NCBI GenBank assembly: GCA_907165135.1
Contig: OU015567.1
Coordinates: 8,251,001 to 8,315,000 of the forward strand
DNA from: Oikopleura dioica
Taxonomy: Eukaryota > Chordata > Appendicularia > Copelata > Oikopleuridae
Direction of reading: 5' to 3'
Length of the DNA: 64,000 nucleotides
Part shown: positions 19,558 through 33,200 of the stretch, piece after piece
Position numbering within the stretch: position 1 is the stretch's first letter
How the letters are laid out: each line of letters opens with the position of its first letter
Translations under genes and position numbers: made by a program
Notes under the pieces: generated by a model
What the model saw: the letters and a program-made list of their open reading frames with translations, nothing else
Databases searched by the model: none
What the model was told of the DNA's origin: nothing

Positions 19558-21016
19558 TTACTTGGAGGTCTTGTTGACTAGTTTGTTGGCGAGAACAGCT
19601 CCAGGAATTTGTCCCATGATTCCAGAAATATCGTAGCCGGTCACAGTCTTGACGGTTTCCTAATAATCGTGATTAGAAATTATCAGACTCGTGAAAATGC
19701 TTACAACTAATTAAACAATTTCACGATGAAATGAATTGGGATGATTTATTTCTTTACCGGAAGTTCAGCGAGCATCTTGGTCGCTTCAGAAGTGAGGGCG
19801 GATCCTCGACTATCGCCAGAGCCAACAATGGTGACATCTTCAATCTTTTCGAGTGGCATGGCGATGGCCTTGGCAATCTTGGGCAAAGCATCAAGCACGA
19901 GCCTGGTAGTAGCGGCCTGTCCGTACTCTCGGTAAGCACTGGCCTTCATGAGCATCTGGTTAGCTTCAGCGTTACCAATAGCTTCGATGACAGCAGCCTC
20001 GCCTTTTCCAACGAGTCGGAGCTTTTCGGCGTTACCGGCAGCCTCTTTGACAATGACAGATTTCTTAGCATCGGCTTGGCATCGCACGCGGAAGGCTTCT
20101 GCATCAGCAGGAAGTCGAGTAGTATGAGTGAGGGTCTTCTCCTGTCGCACGATCTCAAGTTCTTCAACTTCGATTTCCCGTTGTCGCTCGACGAGTTCGA
20201 CACCCATTTCTTCCTTGATGATTTCTTGCTGCTGCTTCATCGCTTGGAGCTCGTACGCCATCTTGGCTTCAGTCTGTGCAGTGTTGACCTCGGTCTGGAA
20301 AGCAGCAAAACTAGTCTCAAATTCTTTCCTGAAGTTGTCGATTTGTGTTTCGTTCTTGAATTTGATGTCGGTGGCTTCTTTTTTCGATAATTCTTCATTG
20401 ATCAAGGCATCTCGGTCTGCTTCAGCTTGGGCAATATCTGCATCAGCCTTTTGCCTGGCCGTTTGTTCAACTCCAATAGCTTCTAGGTAGCCGTTGTTGT
20501 CGCTAAGCTCCTTGATGGTGAAGCTGAGAATTTCAATACCCATCTTGTTGACATCAGTCGAAGCTTGATTCGTGACATTGGCAGCAAATTCCTTTCGGTT
20601 CTGGAATAGACCCTCGACCTCCATGCTTCCACAAATACCTCGAAGATGACCTAAACAATGATTCGCTTAGAGGGGATTTGCCATTGATTTATACCTGAGA
20701 AAGTGTTGAGGATGACTTCTTCAATTTCACGGGGGTTCTTTCCAAGAAACTGTTCACAGGCCTTCTTCAAGCTTATCTCATCGTTCATAATGCGAACCTG
20801 GGCGACGGCGCCTACGTTCATGGGAACACCCTTAGCGGTCTCGCAGTTGCACACTCTGGGGTTAAGAGTCATCACTTCCAACGACATTCGTTGCGATTCG
20901 GAGACCACCCACCATTTCCATCCCGAGCCGCCGACGATGTACTTTGATTTGTTTCCAACGCAGCCACCTGAAACGACGCAGACTTCATTCGGACCAGCGA
21001 CAACGATATTTCCCAT
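19558..21016 (-). CDS. Flotillin, tandem copy B
   Basis: Second flotillin, with MGNIVVAGPNEVCVVSGGC at the N-terminus (Gly2 and Cys for acylation). The SPFH region contains SLEVMTLNPRVCNCETAKGV and CEQFLGKNPREIEE. A coiled coil follows, with GNAEKLRLVGKGEAAVIEAI, LVLDALPKIAKAIAMPLEKI and a C-terminal exon ETVKTVTGYDISGIMGQIPGA ending NKTSK. Intron positions match copy A: one in the SPFH domain (here after NTFSG, about 20652-20695) and one after LLAELP. Flotillins form hetero-oligomers at the plasma membrane and endosomes. The two copies may supply the flotillin-1 and flotillin-2 roles or be a lineage-specific pair, and I cannot decide which. Confidence 0.92.
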
Positions 21017-21444
21017 TCTTAAAAGAAATAAGTCAGTCATTTCTCTTTGAAACGATAAAAGAGAGCGGATAGCTCGCCGAGGAAAGGAAAGAGCAGCTGA
21101 ATTATTGAAAATCGATCTTTAGGAAACTCAGTTTTGTGCTTTTATGAGTACAAAGGGCGCATATTTAATGCTATTTGGTCTCTTCAGGGGATTGAGTATT
21201 AAAGTAAGTTCGCGAGTTGAACTCGATTAGAGTCGATTTCCACTAATACCAGCCGATCTTTCTTTCTTTGAACAAACAGAAAGGGCGGTTAGAAAAATAG
21301 AGCGATGTTTAATTGTATAAAAATAGATATATGACAATATGAAAAATTGAAAAATATAAATAATTGATAGTGCGGTGATCGATAAATGGCAATATGCGAT
21401 GTACAGAAGATGAAATTTTCTCAACGGCAAAAAAATTTGTGTTT
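21017..21444. other. Intergenic region
   Basis: 428 bp, AT-rich, between the flotillin B start and the 3' end of the DRC11 gene. I see no gene here. Confidence 0.6.
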
Positions 21445-24852
<3,408 letters not shown>

Positions 24853-25702
24853 CCTCTCTTTTTGTCAACCGACTTGTTTCGACTGCTCGTCTAAAACGGT
24901 GTGTTCTTAGAAGATTCTTGCGGATTTCTGGGTACCAGTTTTTGGAAAAAAGTATGAATTTGGTTAAATGAGAAATTACAATTAATCAATTTACAGGGAA
25001 AACAGACAGAGATTTCAGATGTTCTAGAGAAAAATGCTGCAAATGGTATACCGTTTTATAAAATTTAACCCGTCCCGGCAGGTTAAAAAACGATAGTGTT
25101 GATAAATGAAGGGTAGATTCGGGCATGTTTCATGGTTTTGTGGTGCTTTTTTATTGAGTTTTTTGATGAAGAGAAAGGGAAGAAAGTGGAGCGTGAAAAG
25201 CAGTTGAACTAGTCAGTAAGTAAAATCTAGTTTGTTACAGCAAAATTTGTCAAAAGAAGATCTTTCCTTGAATAGTTTGTACGTGGAAGAATGAAACGAA
25301 TTTACAGTTGTTACAGTAGCTCTTGGACATAGTCTAACATACAGTAGGTCTTTTCGAGCTCTGAAGATTATAGTGAGTCTCAGACAGAGTTTTATTAAAA
25401 CCTCTTAAAGTCGGCAAGAAAATTGAGTCTAGTGAAAAATAATTGTTGAAAAAATGTGAGTTTTCCTGTTTTGAAAAAACAGGGGATATTAAAATGCCCG
25501 ATGTTATAAAATTGATATATACATACACTGGTTATATCACACGTTTTTTGCTGTTTAGTAGATTTTATAATTGTAAAAGTCACAATTCTAGAGGAATGCT
25601 GGACGAAGCTGAACTGGCTATGTTTCTGTTTGTTTCTTTTTGAGAGTCGATCACCTTCAAATTTGTCGTTAGAATTGTCGTTTTTTTCTAGCTACTGGTA
25701 CA
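24853..25702. other. Intergenic region
   Basis: 850 bp between the DRC11 start and the ARF-type gene. AT-rich with only short unrelated frames. I see no gene. Confidence 0.6.
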
Positions 25703-26315
25703 TTACCTTTTGCGTTTCTTCATATTTTTGTGCGCCTGTTCAATGAGCCAATTGAGTCCAGTATCGAGCCCCACTCCCTTGTGCGCACAACTGGGCTGGA
25801 CGAACCAGGCATGATTTGTCAACTTATCGAGTCCAAGAATATTCGGTACATGGGTAGCTTTGATCGCATGTTTCTGATCCTGCTTATTCGCGAAAACCAG
25901 CACTGGGGAACCCTTCATGTCAGTGTTGTTGACGATTTTGAGGAATTCTTTGCGCGCTTCTTGGAAACGATCTTCGTCTGCACAATCCAAAACGAAAATC
26001 AAACCCTAAAAAGGATAAATCAATGCGTTCTAGCAGTGAAACAGCCGCCTGTGGCTTATTTTGTTAGTATTCTGGTTACCTGTGTGCCTGTATAATAATG
26101 CCTCCAAAGAGCTCTGATTTTGTCCTGTCCTCCCACGTCCCAAATGTTCAGCATGACTCCTTTGTACTTGACGCTTTCGACATTGAATCCAACTGTGGGG
26201 AGTGTTTGAAGCTCGTTCAGGCTTTTTAGTTTGTAAAGAATCGTAGTTTTTCCGGCCGAGTCGAGTCCCAGCATCAAAATTCGCAGTTCCTTCTTTTTCG
26301 AGCTGCTAATTCCCA
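25703..26315 (-). CDS. ARF-family small GTPase (ARF6-like)
   Basis: Two exons encode a myristoylated ARF-type GTPase of about 180 residues. Gly2 is in [10 protein letters not shown]. The P-loop is GLDSAGKTT, switch 1 PTVGFN, switch 2 [16 protein letters not shown], the guanine-specificity motif NKQD, and the last G motif PSCA. The closest remembered sequence is ARF6 ([14 protein letters not shown]), but an unusual basic C-terminal tail (KNMKKRKR) and several substitutions suggest a divergent ARF or ARL. Such GTPases recruit coats and lipid enzymes to membranes. One intron at about 26007-26078 splits after YYTGTQ. The ATG at 26313-26315 directly follows a TTTCAG acceptor, so it is probably trans-spliced. 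Confidence 0.9.
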
Positions 26316-27051
26316 TTCTGAAATTCAAAAATCTCTTTATTTTCGCGCCTTTCTATCTCCCTCTTCTTTTTTCCTTTATCGAATTAAAATAAATCATACA
26401 GTCAGTCTATGAGCTGTATTTGTTGCGAAAAGGTTGTTCTTTTGGTCAATTTATTGATTTCTTCCAATAATTAAATTCAGTCTTCTCAATTTAGCGAAAT
26501 AAAAATTATTCATTGCTGGTTCAAATATTTGCAGAAAGCAGGACCATAATCTGAATTTCTCTCCGCGAAAAATGTTTCTAGTCTGGGAGAATCTCGTCGA
26601 AAGGGGCGCGCTGATTGGCTCGTTGAATTTTCGCATCTTTTGAAGTGGAAGGTTCCTGACTCGAAGAATCGAGTCCCAATTCGGACTCCGGAATTATCAA
26701 AAATTAACTGTAAATTCTAAAATAGATAACCAGTTTAACAAACAATTATGAATGATAAACAATAAGCATAAAAAGTTAATTAATTATCATAAAATTAATA
26801 AGCTTTATTATTTTTCGTAAATCGATTTACGAATCACTTTGAATAGATCAAGAAAATTACGTCGATAGATAATTTCCCCTGTTTTGGCACTGAAAAGATA
26901 TGACGCTGATTCCTGCTTACGCTAGTGAAGTCTGACGCGCATCCAATTTACGCGAAATCAACTTTTTTACGAGCCTTAATTCTTATAAAAGCAGCGGGCC
27001 CAGGCCCTCATCTCATAACAAACTGAAACCAAAAACAACCAACAACCAAAA
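26316..27051. other. Divergent intergenic region
   Basis: 736 bp between the ARF-type gene (minus) and the DD3-3-type gene (plus). AT-rich. The right end holds a TATA box for the plus-strand gene. No other gene is seen. Confidence 0.65.
26984..26991 (+). promoter_or_regulatory. TATA box of the DD3-3-like gene
   Basis: TATAAAAG lies 61 bases before the first base of the ATG at 27052, with an A/C-rich leader in between, as for a normally initiated, strongly expressed gene. The same octamer occurs upstream of the small gene at 49001. Confidence 0.7.
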
Positions 27052-29400
27052 ATGAAGCTTTTTTCTTCCCTTCTTGCATCGACCGCTCTTGGCGACGTCT
27101 ACATGCACTTCCCAAGGGGCTCCAACAACCGGCTCAACGAGAACTCCGAAGGCCGACGCAACGGAAATCGACTTTTCGACTCCCAAAACAACAACGAAGG
27201 CGGCTACAACGTCGGTGACAGATTCGACAAACCTGCCAAGACTGCCGACGAGCAAAGCAAAGCTGTCTTCTTTGAGTCCACTGCTGAAGCCGCTTCTGAA
27301 ATCGCGATCGAATGGTGGAACCAGCACGGCTGCGGCAAGCGAGATGAAAACGACGCGAACTGGGTCAACTGTCAGATTGTCCTTCAGTACATGTGCGAGG
27401 ACTCCTCTTCAACTAAGATCCAGAACGGACTCAACACCAACACTCCCGCTTACAGCCGACCAAAGAACGATGAATCCCAGCAACAGTATGCTGATCGCAA
27501 ACGCAAAGATACAATGGACAATGATCACGCCCAACGAGGAGTCCACGAGTCTTGGGAATACTACGACTCCTGCTACAGGAGAGATAGAAATTATGGGCTT
27601 TTCACTGGCAACGAAGGCCGAGTGCGAGGCGGGGCGATCTTCACCCGACAAAATCCAGGAGGAACTCGCCGGGGTTACGAGTGCCCAGAAGAGAGAGATT
27701 ACTATCCTTACTGGCATCCAACTCCGTGGAAAGATATCGCTGTTCTCACTTCCGAGCCAAGCAAATGCCAAGATCTGACATCAGAAAACGGCAACAGAAA
27801 TATGAAATACGAATGCGTCCACAATATCGACGCCAATACAACTCTCGGATACAGTAAATACAACAACGAAGAAGAATGTACGCACTTTGGCGGCGAATGG
27901 GTTGGTTTTTACAACCCGAAATTCATCTTTGAGGATATTGAAGACAAAGATGCCTGCGATGCACTTGCGAAGGACTCTGATTTCAAGAACGATATCATCT
28001 GGGGAGTTCCTTTCCGAACAGGCGAGGGCCGAAGAATTGCTCCACAAGAAAAGTGTCTTCTCTTAGAAGAAGCACCCGAGTGCAAGAAAGCGCCTTGGTC
28101 CCGAGCCAATCATCTCGGTCAAACTGATGACACCGACTACTTCCCAACTTATAAATGGGAGCTTCCAAACTTTCACGGTCTTCTCGAATCGCAAGAATGC
28201 GTTCTCCGAATCCGATACAACATCACAACCAACGACTATCTCGACGACTTCGCTTCCGAAAACAGCAAGGCTTATTTCCCTGGGCTCGAATCTCACGATG
28301 ATCCTGAAGTAACTTATCGAGGCGCTCGACTTCAACTCGCCCTTGATTCTGCTCAAACCGGCCGCGTCTTCCAAGATCGATCTCACATCTTCCAGCTGAA
28401 GCCTCGACCACAATCCGTTCCTTCCGATAAAGTCATCAAAAACCTCGGCGTTCGTGGTCGACGAGGCAACATCGTTCAAGCGTTCCCTTCTGTTGAATAC
28501 GACTTCTCTCCGACTATTCTCGAAATGAATCAAGACGATCTTGTGCACATTCAATGGGAAGGAAGCAACACCAATCCCAACTCAGATGGCGAAGGGCGAC
28601 AAGGAACTGATAGATCCAACATTGTTCCAATCACTGTTCCAGGCGCGAGCATCCCAGCTGGTCTTCCTTCTTTCCCCAACAACGACCTCAATGAAGATTA
28701 CTGTCAATACACTGATGCTGATGGAACAATTCGAACTTTCCGAGCCCTCATCGTCCGAGACAGCTCTTTTCCAGAGATCGTTCAGCAATGCGAAGCTGCA
28801 AAAATGACTCTCCCTGAACCCACAACTCAAGAATACAACGATGCTCTGGTTGAGTTTTGGAATCCAAATGGTAACTGGAGAGGCGATATTCCAATTGGAA
28901 TGGCTGCCGACTGGGCCGCTCTTTCCTCTGGCGAGGCTGCTTCCTTCCACCAGTTCCGACATCAACGACCACCAATCGGCCAGATCGACCACTACGCCAT
29001 GATCGACTCTAGGGGCAGATGGTACGATGACATGAACGAACACCGAGTCTTCTCCAGAGCTGTCTGTTTTGCCGAAGTTGCAGGAGACGAGTTTGCCGAT
29101 GAGCCAAAGATGTTCGCCGACTGGATCTGGAGCGCTGCTGATAGTCTTGATAAATTGAATAACACTGAAGAACTCGAACTTCAATTGGCATCATCTGGGT
29201 ATTACCAGTGCTACAACAAACAAGACTGCGCCAACTCCTTCGAAGAAAAGAAGGATTCTCTCCAGGATCAACTCAACAATGCACCAGCATATTTCGCCGG
29301 AAACATTGTGCGAATGAACCCAGGCGTTCACCAGTATCTGTCTACAAGAAACAACAACTTCTCCAACCGCGCCCAGAAGGGAACCATTATTGTTAACTAA
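27052..29400 (+). CDS. DD3-3-like secreted protein, intronless
   Basis: A single exon of 782 codons. A signal peptide (MKLFSSLLASTALG) is followed directly by DVYMHFPRGSNNRLNE, the hallmark start of the DD3-3 family, first known from Dictyostelium and found in various marine invertebrates. The mature protein is rich in Asn, Asp and aromatic residues with scattered Cys, some in the central region (ECTHFGGEWVGFYNPKF, KCLLLEEAPECKKAPWSR). N-glycosylation sites include DANTT and RYNITT. I see no transmembrane segment or anchor, so it is likely extracellular. Its function is unknown. It is the only long gene in the window without an intron and has a clear TATA box. The poly(A) signal is at 29463-29468. 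Confidence 0.88.
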   Translation: MKLFSSLLASTALGDVYMHFPRGSNNRLNENSEGRRNGNRLFDSQNNNEGGYNVGDRFDKPAKTADEQSKAVFFESTAEAASEIAIEWWNQHGCGKRDENDANWVNCQIVLQYMCEDSSSTKIQNGLNTNTPAYSRPKNDESQQQYADRKRKDTMDNDHAQRGVHESWEYYDSCYRRDRNYGLFTGNEGRVRGGAIFTRQNPGGTRRGYECPEERDYYPYWHPTPWKDIAVLTSEPSKCQDLTSENGNRNMKYECVHNIDANTTLGYSKYNNEEECTHFGGEWVGFYNPKFIFEDIEDKDACDALAKDSDFKNDIIWGVPFRTGEGRRIAPQEKCLLLEEAPECKKAPWSRANHLGQTDDTDYFPTYKWELPNFHGLLESQECVLRIRYNITTNDYLDDFASENSKAYFPGLESHDDPEVTYRGARLQLALDSAQTGRVFQDRSHIFQLKPRPQSVPSDKVIKNLGVRGRRGNIVQAFPSVEYDFSPTILEMNQDDLVHIQWEGSNTNPNSDGEGRQGTDRSNIVPITVPGASIPAGLPSFPNNDLNEDYCQYTDADGTIRTFRALIVRDSSFPEIVQQCEAAKMTLPEPTTQEYNDALVEFWNPNGNWRGDIPIGMAADWAALSSGEAASFHQFRHQRPPIGQIDHYAMIDSRGRWYDDMNEHRVFSRAVCFAEVAGDEFADEPKMFADWIWSAADSLDKLNNTEELELQLASSGYYQCYNKQDCANSFEEKKDSLQDQLNNAPAYFAGNIVRMNPGVHQYLSTRNNNFSNRAQKGTIIVN

Positions 29401-29462
29401 TTTCGCATCAACTATACTTACTGATACTTTTTCCTTGTTGAATCAAACGTTACTTCATTGAT

Positions 29463-29468
29463 AATAAA
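29463..29468 (+). terminator. Poly(A) signal of the DD3-3-like gene
   Basis: AATAAA 63 bases after the stop codon. Confidence 0.6.
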
Positions 29469-29659
29469 GAGATAAATATACGAAAATATGGCTGTTTTAT
29501 CAAAATTTTTAGGTTTTAAAAAATTGATTGTTGTCAAGCAAATATTATTACTCAAAAATCGATCGACAACATCAAGTGATTTTACATTTTACGGCGATCA
29601 CGTTCAATAAAAGCCATGCCCACTTCTTTCGTACTTTTATTTCAAGCCAATCTTGGCAC

Positions 29660-30172
29660 ATGAAAACGATGAAGTGTTCGATTATAAGGACAGAGAAAAT
29701 TTGCACAGGCCATCGACTTCATAGGTAAAAATATATAGAAGTATAAGGTTGATATCAAGGAAGACTAAGTCGTTCAGTCCGTTTCTGACAGACGAAGAAA
29801 ACAAGAAAGTTTACGGCAAGTGCAATCACCCCAACGGCCACGGTCATAATTACACGATTCAAGCAGTAATCGAGGTGGGCCACTCTTCCTTCCTTGATTT
29901 TCTTAGACTTCCAGGGCGAAATCATAAAGGAGACAGGAATGGTGATGAATCTCGTCGATCTCAAACAGGCCATGTGGAAAGTGCTCTCTCAGCTCGATCA
30001 CAAAAATGTGGATAAAGACGTCGAATACTTCAAGAACTTCCCATCTACCGCGGAGAATATCGCCCGGTGGATTTTCACCCAGCTTTCACAAGAACTACCG
30101 CCCGGCTCCTATCGCCTCAAGAAAATCATACTCGACGAAACGGACAAAAACCGCGTTGAAATCTACGAATAA
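29660..30172 (+). CDS. PTS: 6-pyruvoyl-tetrahydropterin synthase
   Basis: Three exons (29660-29724, 29760-29874, 29915-30172) with introns of 35 and 40 bp. The enzyme converts 7,8-dihydroneopterin triphosphate to 6-pyruvoyl-tetrahydropterin, the second step of tetrahydrobiopterin synthesis. Zinc ligands are the His of GHRLH and the two of NGHGHNY. The catalytic Cys is in [14 protein letters not shown]. Downstream are [24 protein letters not shown] and STAENIA, all typical of PTPS, with a C-terminal acidic [11 protein letters not shown]. The ATG at 29660 follows an acceptor-like TTTCAAG some 15 bases upstream, so trans-splicing is possible; a second in-frame ATG lies three codons later. The stop overlaps an AATAAA. 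Confidence 0.93.
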
Positions 30173-30173
30173 A
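30168..30173 (+). terminator. Poly(A) signal overlapping the PTS stop codon
   Basis: AATAAA at 30168-30173 contains the TAA stop (30170-30172). The convergent KIF26-like gene ends 73 bp further on, so the two 3' ends are very tightly packed. Confidence 0.6.
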
Positions 30174-30244
30174 GAGTCCTTTCTTTGATCGAACTTTTAA
30201 ATAGCATTTATTTATAAATAAAAAAAGAAGAAAGCAGGGCAATT

Positions 30245-33200
30245 TTAAATAGCTAGGCGAAAGCCAAAGAAGGAGAATTTTCTAAGATGGCTGTTTTTGG
30301 CCGTGATTTGCTCGGAGATATCCTCGAGTTTCTTTACTTCTATTTCCAATCGAACTAGATGCTCGGCTGTGTAGAGATCTTGGTTCGCGTTGCACCACTC
30401 ATCTGAAAATTTTTGTTAAGATATTTGATAGAAAAAGGCTTGACTTACATTTTTTCTTGTGTTTCTTTGGCAGGCGGTTGAGCAATTGATTGTACTTCAT
30501 TCTCAATTCGCGGCAATGGTTAAATCGCTCCTGCTCAGACAAATTTCGCTTTGGCAAGATCATGGTCATTTCTGCCGCATGAAAAATGCTATTCGTATTT
30601 GTCCTGGAAATTAATTTTAGAGGTTGCTTTGGATGATTTTTACTTACGGGCTCCGATTGAGAGAAGAGGAAGACTTGCTTGTTTTGAATTTGAGCAAGTT
30701 TTTCAACGAGTTCGACGACTTCAGATTCGCTGAAGAGCGCGTCTTTTCTTTCCTTTCGTAAGAATTCGAGTCCGCCAGGGTGGTTTTGGACGACGCCGTT
30801 TGAAGTTGGATTGAGCCATCAGCCATACGAACCATTCTGACGGCACTTTTCGTCTTATTGGATTTTCTCGGGTTTAATTTGTGCTGACGCGGTGCCATAC
30901 ACGCTTCCGTGTCTGTCGCTGGGTATTCTCTGATCGTGTCCATTTGGATCTTCTCCTTCTTACTAAATCTCGCACATTCTTCTTCGGCGTCGGACATTAA
31001 TTGCAAATGCTTGGTCCGCGCATACGCTGCTGGTTGAACTTTGGGCTTGCACTTGATCACCATTTCTGTCGGGGAGAAGGACTCGCGCGCAGAGAACTCT
31101 TGGTCGGATAAATACACCTTGTGCGGCTTTTTTCGCGGAAGTGGAAGGTCGAGGAAATGATCTTCTCCATCATAATCTGTCGCCGAGCCGTGTTGGGATG
31201 GACGGACGGAGACTTTGAAGTTGTTTGTGTCCGACTGATAGCCTCGCCATGCGGCGTTGTAGATGACGGTATCTTGAGATGTGGCCTCAGAGCAACTGAA
31301 TAATACGAGTTAATACCAGTATTGAGAAATGGTGCTCGATGGGTGCTGACATTAAGAGACTTCAAATGTAAAGCTAGGAGTTTTTAGGCCAAAGAGCTCA
31401 TAATAGTGTCAGCGCGCACCTGTGCCACCCATCAATTTTGACCTATTGTTTGGTATTTCCAGAGGGATCCCTCCAAATCTTTGATATGACGTACCTTGAG
31501 ATGTAGCTCTGCGACATTCCATGAAGTGGAGACCGGCAATCTGTTTTGATCTGTGGCTTTGGCGGAGTGGCTGGTCCGGGTCGTGGGCGCTTGTGATTTG
31601 CTCGCACTCGCTGCATTCGAGAAACTGCTTGAAGAATTGCAAGTGATTTGTCCTCTTCGTTTCCATCGATGTGAGGAACGAGGCAGATGTTGTTGGTCGT
31701 AGAAGCGAGGGCTTCACGAAGAAGATGGTGCTCTGCTGAATTTCGCTTTTGAAAAGCTGTTTTTCGAGCTCCACCATCGAGGATAAAGGAAGAGATTGTC
31801 GAAAGAATCGCAGATCCACCGCGCGCGCAGTCGAATAAATGAAGTCTTCCATGAGCACCGTTCGGGAGGTGGAAAGTGAGTGAGACAAGGATGTGTGAAA
31901 GAGGATCTCGTCGAGCAAAACACCGTCGGAGAAGCCGAAGACCAGGAAGAGCTGATCTTATGAGCATTTCGGACTGTCCATGGAGCTGAATCAAACGATG
32001 AGAAACGGAAGTTCTTGACTTTATGGAAATTTTAGAGGGCGTTTTGTAAGTTTGCGACGGTACTTAGTGACCATAGTGACGGCAAATGGAAAAAAATTGT
32101 GACAGCGTTGCGGCAGAAACTGTTAATTTTGTTTGGTAAAGTTGTTAGCACCTTGTGGCACGCGAGGAAGTGCACCGAGAGAGGAGGAGTGGCTAAGTGG
32201 CCACAAGGGGCCTGCCACCCCCATCTGCTGCGTTCTGTCGCTACTACTTGGGCCAAGATGATCATCGAGGTTATTAGATCCGAGCGATTTTTGCTGGTAA
32301 TTCATCTTAATTTTCAAACACTCAAGTGTTTATCGATTCACTGCGCCGAATCAGCGTCGAGTGAAAATCCGCCGCCGCCAGAGTTTTTCACAATTAGGGT
32401 TATTAAAGTATCTGGGAAGCTTAAATTGCTCAACGAGGTAAATACAAATTCCAACTGATTGAAGGCGCGGTTTTGATAATTAAAAGGCACGGGCTGATTT
32501 TGGAAGGACCTGGAGCGGATATAATCAAAGTTGGGGGAAAATCAAGGGGCAGGTAAATATAGCAAAAGTTATAAAACAAAAATTTTGGAGCGCTGTCAAG
32601 AAATTAATGAGCAATTTGGCCCGTCAGTGCGCGATGATCGCTTCAAAAGCGGCCACGTCTTCTTCTCGAAATTGACGCCTTTTAGTGTTTTGTGATTTTT
32701 TTTTGAAGTTGATCGTTTTAATTTTCGTTTCTTACCATTGGTCCAAGGAGGGGATCCTCGACGGCGAAGATTTCCGGTCGATCGGGGTTGATCAAGTCGA
32801 CGAGGGTTTCTTGGCTGCCCTCGATAACACTCAGACGCATTTTAATCCTGAAATAGAAGATCTGTAAGTACTTGTGTGTACTCATCCCATATTTAGCTGC
32901 GCGAGCCTTTGAAGTTTATATTTAGGCCAGTTAACAAATAGATAAATCATTTGGGAGTACCAGTACCGCCGGTGTAATTCGCGCTAGTGCACCTGTATCC
33001 GGATATCGGACCTAGCCGCGCATGAATTATGGTCAGAAGCCGATTCGATTGTCCCCTAACGTCCGGAAACGAGGCCATTTACTCAGTTGGGCACGTCGAC
33101 CCGAGCTCGTGCCAACTCTTGACGTCAGAAATTCTAACGCTACGTTTACGTTAATTATTTAAAAGAAAAAAATGATCTCATCATCTTTTAAATTCTCAAT

